DNA of 64,000 nt from Penicillus capitatus (Eukaryota; Chlorophyta), in NCBI GenBank assembly GCA_965649825.1, contig OZ287704.1:1016935-1080934 (forward strand), written 5' to 3'. A program made the translations under genes and the position numbers. Positions within the stretch are counted from its first letter, which is position 1, and each line of letters opens with the position of its first letter. The notes under the pieces are model-generated. The model had not been told where the DNA came from. It searched no databases and saw only the letters and a program-made list of their open reading frames with translations. Shown here piece after piece: positions 54,571 through 64,000 of this stretch.

Positions 54571-57057
54571 ATGGACGAGATCATCGACGAATGTGATGTG
54601 AGCGAAGACATCGAGTGCCTCGACGAAACAGGTCGTGTTGGACAAAGGCAGACGTGTCGTTCGAGAAACAGAGACGGTTTCTAGATGCTGAAGTGGAAGA
54701 CGAAGTGGATGCCGAGCAGGCAGAAGAGCAGGAGTCGATCGCATCGTCGCCGTCGTCTGCGGGGAGCGAAGAAACGACGATTCGACAGGGACGTCCATTA
54801 TCCGCCTCGACGTCACATCATTATCCAGGAGGATTGGCCGCGCCCTCGACGCCACATCCTCTTCAGTGGAAAGGTCAGCGATCAGCGAGATGGCTTTTGT
54901 CCGATCCCCAGCTGTGTTTGCCAGTCTCTGATGTGACGTCTTGGCTGGACGCGATCGGTTTCCAGCAATACCGAAAGAAATTCATCCATCATTCGATCGA
55001 TGGAGCACTGTTGTTGCAGCTGACAGATTCTCAGTTGAAACTGGATGTTGGAATTGGTCCTCTGGGTCATCGGCATGGGATTCTGAAGGCCATTGCGAAT
55101 CTGAGAACAGTGTGCCGCTATCCGGCATCCGATCGGCCACAGTCTGCGCCGACACGATCCACCCAGCACCATGTATCTGCCTTGTCCAATATCGGATCGC
55201 CTTTGCCAAATCTCTCTGGAGGTGGCATCGTGGATAGGCATGCATTATGTGCAGGAGGCTGAATCGTCTTTTTATGAAGCACGACGAACGCGTCTGCAGT
55301 GCAGAATTGAAAAGACTGAGGCAAAAATCGCCGAACGCAGAGCGTCGGTCTCGGGCATTGCGTAGGACATTGATTGATGATATGGCATGTCTGTCGACAG
55401 TTTGGTGAAACGGGTTATGGCAGAGATCAAAGAAGACGAGGCGTGTTTACACAATCTCATAAGCGGACTGCATCATTTGGAGATCCGTCCCAGGTCTGCA
55501 CAGATGCCATTAAAGAATGCACTGGATCAAAAAGGACAAGTCGGCGCTGTGGCACCTAAGCCTTTCAAAGAGATCGACCGTCTGCTGATCAAGGTACCTT
55601 GGTTTCCAGCCGGCGAAGGCACAGCCAACAAACCAGTGTTCTCAACACCGCGGCACCCCAAAGGAGACAAGCTGCAGTTGGATATCTACGATGCTTGGTG
55701 ACAGGAATGTCATTCTTCGTGACTTAGGAAGGGCCACGTGAAGGGAAAGTCTTTTCTGGAACGACTGCACGAAGATTTGGATTTGCGCCGGCATAAACAG
55801 AAAGTACGGTGCCGTCGTGGATGTTGCCAAGAAACGTAGCATTGTCGTCAGCTTTGTGCAGTTGCAGTCCAAGCAAGCATTACCAGGCAGTAACCCTAAC
55901 CAGAGCGAAGCATCGACTCTGAAACGAGATACGGCTCTGGTTGTGACCTCTCTGAGAGAAAAAGAGGGCAATACCGTCACGGAAGAGAACCTTCACGAGC
56001 AACTGGAGGAATTCCTGCAGAGTGGCCAAATCCAACACCACTTCGATCTGGATTCCGTCCAGATAGAACGCATTGAAAAAGCAACAGGCTCTGCCAGAAT
56101 CATTGCATTGGCTGGAGCCATTCGGACGCGAAATTTCATGGAGAACTACAGGTGTATCCATCGTATTCTCAGAAGCACGGCCGCGATCTGCGATGTCGAT
56201 GTCATGCAGACAAGAGCTTCGAAACCGAGACGCCAATTTGAAGAACCTCCGTAAGAAATGGAACAGCGAATCGCAGAAGCCAATGGACAGCGAAGAATCA
56301 ATGCAGCGAGATGTCTTAGAATTCCAGAAAATTGCTCTTTGTTGGGGATGGAACAACGGTATGATCGGAGATATCGCATTGGATGACTTGATCAAACGTG
56401 CCCAAATCGCCAAAACGGCAACCGAAAACGGAAAGAGCGTTGACTGGTCTAGCGTCAAGTAAAGCACTGAGAGCATCCACGAGATGTCACGTGCTTTCAG
56501 AGATTGTTTGCATCTGCCACAGAAAGACAAGAGTGATAAGGCAGACGATATGACATCCTCTGTGATGCTGCTGTCGCAGATGCCTTCGGGAGATCTGCAG
56601 AGAATGCTCATTCTACAAGGCACCAAGAAACAGGCCGCATTGTACAGGTGCAGCGAGAATTGCACGTCCATCCAACGATGCATGAATGGACCTCAATGTG
56701 TCGTTCCAGAGCCATCCGCAGTCGGAAGTTTCTCTCTTTTGTTGAGAAGGACATTGACAGACGGGAGCAGAAGAGACGAGAGTACTGGAAGTCTTGTACC
56801 CCTCCGAAGAAGGTTCTGAGCAAAGAGCAGGCCGATGGTTTCTTCGATCGGCTCATGGAAGATGGCGTCAAAAGGTTCGATTGGCAGCAGCATCTTTGGT
56901 TCATGACATTTCTCTCTGTAGGAAAGAGAAACATGAGCAACAGGTTCAGGAAAAACAGCAGAAAGAGGAAAAAATGCTCAAGGATATGGCCAGCAAGTAT
57001 CAACTGCAGAAATCTCGGCTGGCGAAGTCCAGAAGGGCATCAAGCAGGAGGAGCTGA
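54571..57057 (+). CDS. SAM-domain coiled-coil protein
   Basis: Start ATG 54571 (MDEIIDE), spliced over a 58-nt intron to VSFEKQRRFLDAEVEDEVDA. An acidic/Ser-rich linker precedes a clear SAM domain (VTSWLDAIGFQQYRKKFIHH; SIDGALLLQLTDSQLKLDVG; IGPLGHRHGILKAI). The rest is helical and charged: LKRLRQKSPNAERRSRALRR, SLVKRVMAEIKEDEACLHNL, HVKGKSFLERLHEDLDLR, IEKATGSARIIALAGAIRTR, RQELRNRDANLKNLRKKWNS, DVLEFQKIALCWGWNNGMIG, FLSFVEKDIDRREQKRREYW, and a C-terminal KEKHEQQVQEKQQKEEKMLK coil ending at 57057. At least seven introns. SAM domains oligomerise or bind partners. The architecture suggests a cytoskeletal or flagellar scaffold, but no orthologue is recognised. Confidence 0.65.
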
Positions 57058-57201
57058 ATTCTGTGGGCGTGACGTGTCGATGATGGCGGCCGGATCAATG
57101 ATGGGACATGTTATCTGTGAACCACGTTCACTGTAACACGTCTCCGCTTTTCAACTCCATTATTGTATCATCCGTTTGACTTTCGCACGTCGCCGTTTGA
57201 C

Positions 57202-58550
57202 ATGGAAAGCGACGAACAGAACGTTCAAACGCCGCGTAGCGGTAAAAAGAAAGGAGGGTCGAAAGCCAGCGCGGCATTCCGCAGAATGATATCGCGCCGT
57301 GTCAACAGGTCTATCAGCTCCGAACGCGGCGGTTCTGCTTCGAGCTTGGAGAACGCACAAACAGATGCGCCATCGGGCAAACGTTTCGGAACTCTGAGAC
57401 GTTTCAGTCGTGGTCGAAACAAAAGCGACGTGGGAAACAGAGGTGCGGTGACGGAGCGAGCGCCACGTCGCTCCTTCAGCGTCGACGATATGGCAAACAT
57501 TGAGAACGAAGGCGTGAGTCGAGAAGAAACGGACTCGTCTGTGACGGCCACCGAAAAGGAGGTCGTTAAAGATCACGACTTCGGAGACTCGGAGCAGTTC
57601 GCAAAGCCAATTGTTTACGCGAACGAAGGTGAGATGAGAGTCGAAAGAACATCTAAGCAGTGGCATTGTGCTGCAGGGCTCGTTCCGCCAGATACGCCAG
57701 TTCATGAACAGCGCCAAAATCCAAGAGCCGTCGACACACGTTCGAACAGCTCGGCGAACATCTCTGGAAACGATGAACTGCAAGAAGCTGAGGCCAAGGT
57801 TTGAGCGTCGAAAGAGAAAGAGTGAGGATGCATGATGTTTTGTAGGAAGCGGTGTTTGAGGACGCATCCGAGCGTGTTTGTGCCGAGGCGATGCAGGCGA
57901 AGGAGTCGGAGATCGAAGAGAAAGTCAAAGAAATCGATGCACTCCGAGATAGCTCCTTTGACTATGCTGCCGATGCAGAGGCAGATGCCACAATCGACGC
58001 ACAAATCGAACGTACCGTGATAGAATCTCTCACGAGAAACGAGACCGCTAGTACAGATGTGCCAGCTGATGAAATTGCGAAAGATGCAGAACCTACCGAA
58101 GAAATAGAGACAGAAAAAGAGAAGAAAGTCATGGTAGAAGAGGAACCACCGATAGAGACGACACAGCCCGAATCAACAGAACTCGTCGAGGCCGTCGCAA
58201 CGGAAATGACAGAAAAGGATGCAGAGGCATTCGTTGAGGCCGTGGAAGACATCAGCATTGCACAAGTCACAACAACGACACGTGGAATAGATATTACCGA
58301 ACAATTAGCCAAGGCAGAGAAAGAAGATCAGGTCGTTGCCGACGATGAGGAAGAAGCTGAAGAAATGATCATTGAACCTGAAGCATCGATGACCAAGCCC
58401 AAGCGTCGAAGAAAGCTCAGGATCATCAGAAGGGTAAGGGGCATCTGTATTGCGATGTCATTTTGTGCATGTATCTCTGTCTAGGCATCCATATCTCTGG
58501 CCTCCTTGGCAGTGGGACTGTTGATTGTCATTATCAAAAACAAACATTGA
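57202..58550 (+). CDS. Acidic tail-anchored membrane protein
   Basis: Three exons: 57202-57798, 57846-58433 and 58485-58550 (introns 47 and 51 nt). The N-terminal third is basic and Ser/Arg-rich (RMISRRVNRSISSERGG; FGTLRRFSRGRNKSDVG). The middle is strongly acidic with Glu/Thr/Ala runs (EEIETEKEKKVMVEEEPPIE; EQLAKAEKEDQVVADDEEEA). A basic cluster (KPKRRRKLRIIRR) precedes a C-terminal helix (ASISLASLAVGLLIVII) and the tail KNKH. The final exon supplies only this helix and tail, so skipping it would give a soluble form. The layout fits a tail-anchored protein of ER or plastid outer envelope. No family recognised. Confidence 0.65.
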
Positions 58551-59808
58551 TTTGGTGGAAGCCTACTCTTGTTTCAGTCCCCGTCAGATTTGTGCGATTT
58601 TTGCGACATATCGAAGCGTGCTTTGGGAGATGCATCAGTGAGTATGAGATTTTGTTGGCATCTTTAGGTCAAGCAAGGAAAGGTAGTGTGTTGCGACGTT
58701 GATGACTCGAATGTATTTCAAAGCACTTCCGAAGCTCTTTTTTCTGATTTTGGTTGCATTGCATGAGTGGCGGGCATCTGTCATACGAAGGGGGAGATGA
58801 AGATTTCTCTGTCTGTCCACTTTTTATTCTCGGGGGTCAGCGCCCAATCTTTGTGCATGGATTCTTAGATCTGTCCCATCTAATAACAACAGTGATTGGC
58901 GTATCTATCTCCAGAAGCACGATTTTTCGATACTTCAGAATTCTGAGCTCAGGAATATCGCTTCGTAGAATCATTACGTCATTGGAAGACATTGAAAGAT
59001 GTGTGAACAAAGTCATTGAGCAAGACAGTCCGTCGGATATTACGAAAATGTTGATTCTCATTAAATTACCGATTCTTGTGCACTCCATTTTTTCTGTTCC
59101 GAGCATTCGGTCTGTGGTGTCCTGCACAGAAGCTCTGGACATGTTCTTCTTTCCTTTGATCTGAGGCTGTTTCATTAACCGTCGTTGGTTGGGTTGAGAA
59201 AAGGTGCTGCTGTCCAATGTGCCTGCCGATTGGCGACAACACAAATTTTCTCTGCTAACGAGAGACAACTGTAAGATGGACACGTAACACACAGCTTCAC
59301 AGGACAGACAAGTCCATGATATGATACACCCTTGCGACGTGAAAGACAACGAACGGAATACGAAACGTCACATCTTTATCGCGACGGCGTCCTCTGTCGA
59401 ACGCTCAATGAGGCCAACAAAGACGACGCGTGCGCATGCGTTCTGTTCATCGTGGTCGGTGGAGTGGTCAAGCGAGAGGGAGGGGACAGGGGAAGGTTAG
59501 CGAGTGCTCATAGCGATGGCATGCAATGTCTGTCCGCATGATGTCGTCTCGTGCATCTGCGCATTTCCCGTTGGCATGCGTCGCGCACAAGAGATCGGCC
59601 GTGCGGTAAACTTCAAACAGTTTCTGAATCCGACTGTTTCAGCAACGGACGACGCGACAGGAGTGTGGAGGTCCTGAACTGTCGGCGGTGTCACCCCAAG
59701 GTCCAACGACACAAGCAGAATCGTATCGTGCGACAATATCTTCCTATCGCATCCGTTTAAGAGCTCTTCCTCTATGACGTTTCGTTAAAGAACGGTCGTT
59801 GTTTTAGA
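58551..59808. other. Unresolved region with weak ORFs
   Basis: The best plus-strand frame is 58754-59164 (SLEDIERCVNKVIEQDSPSD; LIKLPILVHSIFSVPSIRSV), faintly like a helical TFIIS N-terminal-type bundle. The opposite strand is also open (59349-58837). At 59500-59680 a frame reads CICAFPVGMRRAQEIGRAVN, which could be the first exon of the YidD gene. None is confirmed. Confidence 0.25.
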
Positions 59809-60291
59809 AACGACTGGATGAGGCAGAGAAGCCTGTTGATGGATCTGAAGATGAAGTGACAGAGGAAGGAGTGCCGGATGAGCCAGAGGAGAGCTTAGGA
59901 CTCCGGTACTCGAAGTCCTGCCTCCATTTCGCAAATTATCTTTCCATCCCAGAGTCGTATTAACTGCGCTGTACTTCTATCGATCCTTGATTTCTCCCCT
60001 TCTTCCAAAATCCTGTCGCTTCGTACCCACATGCTCGGAATACTCCATCGAAGCCTTCAAGAAATATGGTCTGTGTCATAAAAGTACCTGGTGGACATGA
60101 TATTGACGGCTCCGTCGTGTTTTAGGTGTCTGGAAAGGCAGCATCTTGACAGCATGGAGATTGGCACGGTGCAATCCATTCGGTCTCTCTCAAAAAGATC
60201 AAAGAGCATCGTACTGACTTCGATCGATGCAGGTGGAACAGGATACGATCCGCCGAGGTGGCCTCCCGTTGGTATGGAAGGGCTATTCTGA
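59809..60291 (+). CDS. yidD: YidD membrane-insertion efficiency factor, organelle-type
   Basis: The conserved exons are 59899-60084, 60127-60183 and 60232-60291. They encode [59 protein letters not shown] and [12 protein letters not shown], the full YidD/DUF37 core: the ISPL segment, the PTCSEYS Cys motif, the second Cys in RCNPF and the terminal GYDPV-like block. YidD assists YidC/Alb3-dependent membrane insertion; in plants it is plastid-targeted. An exon at about 59809-59855 provides the N-terminus in one of two frames and the true start is not identified. Introns 42, 48 and about 43 nt. Confidence 0.85.
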
Positions 60292-60489
60292 TGTGTGAGT
60301 TTTACAATAGTAACGTTGAATTTGAAGACCACTATGCCCAGCCATCTCGTCATTTTATTTCTTTGCGTCTATTAATATCTATGGATGTAACCTGCCCCCA
60401 CTGTCGTGTAAGAGAGAGAGATTCCTGTGGCGTGACGTTTTGTGGTCCATTGTCGTACTGTCGGAGAAATTGAACATATAAACGGCGAT

Positions 60490-63400
60490 ATGGAGCCCAG
60501 TTTCCAGCACTTTGCTCAGCAGATCCTTAACTGCCACGTTGCCTCTACTGTAGAACAGAAGGTCGACGGGCGTTTTGCTTTTGCTCTCCTCCACGCGCTT
60601 GTGCCTCCCACAGTTGGCGTTTCTCAAGTCGGCGCGAGAGTACGTCACTGTCTACGCGCCGCCAATAGACGCCCTGTGTCTCAACACGGTCTTCAACCTC
60701 CAAGTCCTGCACATACTCTGGGATTCTGACACGACACAGAAATCATCGACGCTTTAGGTCTTCGGACACTTTGTCCTCTTTCAGGAGCTGCTGCAATTGA
60801 TCGAGACGATTTTGGGGTCATTGCCTCGCGTTGAGTTAATTCTGCCAGTCTTTGATTTTATCGAACGGGTTGGACACGGATGCCGAGATGAATGGATCAG
60901 CACAGTGCTCCGCATGTGTGGCCGTCTCTTCGCCAACATCTTGCCACACACACTGAACGTTCTCTCCAAACTATTGCGACAACGACCCGGACATTTTCGT
61001 TCCAGGGGAGAATGACGACATTGGCTGCCACTTGGAGACTGTGCTGGCAGAAGATGTCGTGTCTGGGACAGAGTCTGGGCGTCAAGGCGCTGAGCTCCAC
61101 TTGTGAAGATCTGCAGCTCGCCGGCATCGATTTTGTGGAGACGCTCATCTTGCTGTACACGGAACGCGCCACGCTCTCTGCAGCAGGCCGTCCTCTCGTC
61201 CGCTCTACGAAACGCCTGAATTGTGATCTGCTAATAGGGAGTGGATGTGGGGCACCCACAGCTGATATGCTTCTCTTTAACTGTCGCTATTTGATCGATC
61301 AGCTGACAGAACAGTTGGCGACAGAAGGACCTTCTGGAAAGGGTCCTCTCTCACTCGTGCGATCACTTGCGAGGATCGTCTCGCGCAGGGAGAAATATTT
61401 TGACTCTCTTGTTCCGCATCTGCTGAAGCACACATCGTCAGGAAAGTATCGATTGGGACGCGGAATACCGACGGCCTCCAGCTCAGAGCTCTCATTCGAG
61501 ATGCAGCTCGCGACAGCATTGAAACAAGCGCTGCTCTCTCTGATGCAATGCAACATCTCGAACAGACAGAAATCGATGCTCCTGCTGGGACTGAGTCAGC
61601 TCGGATCGACAGAAGACACCATCGGACTGCACAGGAATCTCACCTCTGAATCGCTCTCCTTCAATGCATCCTGGTATACTGCCGCGATGTTTGCCACTTG
61701 CTGTCTGCAATCCAATGGCTGTCATGTCAGGAATTATCGATCAGACGGACCTGCCGAGACGCCGCAGGCAAAGAGAGTGCGGTTTGATCCAGGATCTTCA
61801 CCAGAGTTGGATGAGCCGTCAGAACCGTCGACCAATAAAGACTTCGCCAAGATATTGATCGATCAGGCAAAGAGCCTATTCCTTGGAAAGCTGAGTGTCG
61901 AAGAGCTCGAGATCGTTCTTGCCATCCTCCACCGAAATGGCCATGGGGACTGTATCAAGCTCATCACTGAGCAATTGGACCCAGCCTTGGTCATGGATAT
62001 CGTCATTCGTGGATTTACACATTCCACGGTGCTCACCTAGTCGTCCACACGGTTCGTGGCATATGGTTTGGTATCTTTAGTTGTTAGAATCTACTGATCG
62101 AAAGACTGCTTCGGAGAAATCTGGCACCGATAAGACCCAAGCTCTTTATCAAGATCTGAAGGTGTTTGATGTGCAACCAGACGACACCTTAGGACGATTC
62201 AATCCGTCGACAGAGTCTTTGACAAAGCCTCTCTTCTATGAAATGACGTGACGTTTCTGTAGAAAAGCGACGAGGACGTTTGCCATGAGCATGGGAGAAC
62301 GTCAGGTGCTGATCGAACATAGCAGCAGCCAACTGCTCAAAAACATTCCTGCCGCTGTTGCACATTCGCTGCCCTTTGGAATGCAGTTCCTTTCCAAACT
62401 GGCCAGCAGAAGCAGCGTATCCAATATCCCACTACACATGTTGACAGATTTCATTACCAACAGTGTCCAGTCCAAGTACCACACCACGTTGCCCTCGTGC
62501 ATCGCGAGTAAATGCATCGGTGTCTGACGCAGACCAGATACGGTGTGCGATTTGAGTCTTCAGTTTCTTTTCGATCTCTTTACTGTCCACGGCAGTTCGG
62601 TGCCAGAGGTGTCCGACATCGACGCCTTTACCAGGTCGATGGAGTCCTTTCATCCTTCACAGCTGCAGCATCCCTACGATGAAGCACTCTACGAGATCCT
62701 GGACCGAATCCGCTCCTCGGAGATTGAGGGCAGAGACAAACTCCTGAAGAGTCTGCTGTTGGATGTCCCAGCCTTGCCGCCCAACATCGTATTCGATTTC
62801 TTTCAGAGCGTCTTGACGGATACGCCGTCCACTGCCATGTCTTTCCTCATCACAGCAAACACGCTGATGGAATCGCGACCCGCACTGAAGCCGGTCTTGC
62901 TCGAGACCGTTCTGGAGACATGCGTGAGTGATGACAGCGACATTCGAGACAAAGGCATTCGACTGGTGAAGAACAAACTTCACCAGGATGAAGAACTGTC
63001 CGACAGAATTGAACGTTTCGCCTTTGACAGTCTCCAAACACTAGTGCATCTGCAATCTCCACTACAAGACGAAAATGCAACGCTGGCTGGAAAGTACTGC
63101 CATCTGTTTTTGGCGCTGTGTACTCGAAAAGCCGTCCTTCTGCATAAACTTATGGAAGTCTTTGCCGAAGCGAGTAACGAAGGGAAGAGTGTGCTGTTAG
63201 AGAATGCCAAGCAGCTTTCAGAGGCAGCCGTCTTTCTTCTCCCCGAGCTGCTGATGTTGATCAAAGAAGTGCGCAAAGGAGCTGAGCCTCTGCTGTTGCT
63301 GCTCTTATCGATTTTTCCAGACAAAACACCGCCACAGAGAGTGATCGATGCCTGTCTGGAGCACTATCAAGAATCGAAGGATGTTCACTATCTGGTGCCC

Positions 63401-64000
63401 ATTCTGCCGGGTCTTCCGAGAAAGCGTGTCATGGAATTGGTTCCGCTACTGACCCAGCTGTCCCTCACGGAATTTGCAGCCGCCATTACAGACTTGGTCG
63501 GTCACTTGCCTTTTGGAGATGCAACAGTGGAACCCAGTGAAGTTCTCGTCGCGCTGAGTACGTTCTCGGACGCCCAGGGCAATACAGAAACCCTGAATGC
63601 CGTGAGGACAGCCCTGGACCACTGCATCAAGCAGATGGCGAATGTGTTCGATAAGGAGGTCTTGGCAGGGGCACTGAACAAGCTGGTGCACGTACACACG
63701 CTGCCCGTGCTATTCATGAGAATGGTCCTGTTGGCAGTGAACCGAGAAAAGGAGCTTGGATCCTTTGTGCTGCATTCGGTGTTGTCTGCCTCTGTGGTTT
63801 CCTCAAAAATCCGTTCGGATCCTGCACAATGGCAGGGTTACGTGTTACTGCTTCAGAAGATGGCTCCCGCTTCTTTTAGACATCTCTTGACATTGCCAAC
63901 GCGGCTCATGACGGCAGCACTGCATGACATGCCGAAAAGTTTCTCGGAACGTTTTCTGGAATTCGCAGAGAGTGAAGACTGTGATGTCCGAGCATCAAGG
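60490..64000 (+). CDS. SYMPK: Symplekin, mRNA 3'-end processing scaffold (partial, runs off right edge)
   Basis: Starts at ATG 60490 (MEPSFQHFAQQILNCHVAST). Early exons splice in phase: LAFLKSAREYVTVYAPPIDA, then VFGHFVLFQELLQLIETILG and LPVFDFIERVGHGCRDEW. A large exon (about 61051-62020) has LGVKALSSTCEDLQLAGIDF and SVEELEIVLAILHRNGHGDC. Later exons contain PLHMLTDFITNS, DKLLKSLLLDVPALPPNIVF, VHYLVPILPGLPRKRVMELV and the C-terminal signature EVLVALSTFSD...NAVRTALDHCIKQM, VFDKEVLAGALNKLVHVHTL, PVLFMRMVLLAVN. Symplekin/Pta1 is the HEAT-repeat scaffold of the cleavage and polyadenylation complex. Exons between 62040 and 62290 are uncertain. The gene is cut by the window end. Confidence 0.88.

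Noticed and set aside
56890-56920. Apparent introns of 20-30 nt (for example 23 nt at 56899-56921, 26 nt at 38402-38427, 30 nt at 55700-55729, 20 nt at 54633-54652).
   Set aside because: In each case an upstream GT donor in the same phase gives an intron of 47-59 nt that fits the local norm, so ultra-short splicing is not required.
1-64000. CRISPR arrays, insertion sequences, operons and bacterial-style promoters.
   Set aside because: None seen; gene structure is eukaryotic throughout, and the only direct-repeat array (21131-21417) has no spacers.

Overview
This window is nuclear DNA of a plastid-bearing eukaryote with a compact genome. The evidence is GT-AG introns mostly about 43-70 nt long in almost every gene, intergenic gaps often under 150 bp, and a set of organelle-targeted proteins typical of algae and plants: an mTERF repeat protein, translation factor IF-2, RimM, YidD, a maltose transporter of the MEX1 family, and a two-helix protein with a predicted transit peptide. 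Gene content suits a unicellular alga, possibly a red alga, but nothing here fixes the taxon. Exon joins were derived by hand from reading frames and splice consensus, so small boundary errors are likely.

Layout. 0-14.5 kb: CCCH zinc-finger protein, SAC9-like phosphoinositide phosphatase (minus), mTERF protein, a small basic protein (minus), a kelch protein (minus) sharing a 46-bp bidirectional promoter with protein phosphatase inhibitor-2, and a GC-rich site-1 protease gene (minus). 14.5-27.3 kb is an accessory block: an N-terminal half of a MEX1 maltose transporter (14.7-15.8 kb) and the matching C-terminal half (26.5-27.2 kb), same strand but in permuted order. Between them lie a broken SMC6-like 5' end, a proline-rich gene with a 105-bp repeat and an apparent 1-bp frameshift, a perfect 30-bp tandem array, an unrecognised multi-exon gene, and two diverged copies of a T-rich element bounded by conserved hairpins.

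27.3-39.7 kb is dense and conserved: two-helix plastid protein, organellar IF-2, tandem-rhodanese protein, eIF3 subunit L, adenine phosphoribosyltransferase (its stop 5 bp from that of eIF3L), RNA 3'-phosphate cyclase, a KH-domain RNA-binding protein and a small EF-hand-like protein. 39.7-52 kb: BTB protein, a small doubtful gene, a coiled-coil protein, an RBM28/Nop4-type nucleolar RRM protein, and a long repetitive Ser/Thr/Lys/Glu-rich protein with a twice-repeated SKDVxSIW motif. 52-64 kb: fatty-acid-hydroxylase-like membrane protein, a small unknown, RimM, a SAM-domain coiled-coil protein, an acidic tail-anchored protein, YidD, and symplekin running off the right edge.

Themes: RNA processing and translation (SAC9 aside: symplekin, RBM28, RtcA, eIF3L, KH, CCCH, IF-2, RimM) and organelle maintenance. 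The block most worth attention is 14.7-27.2 kb, where the circularly permuted transporter halves flank repeats and unrecognised genes. A second anomaly is an 8-fold, one-orientation occurrence of the 10-mer CTGTCACATC.
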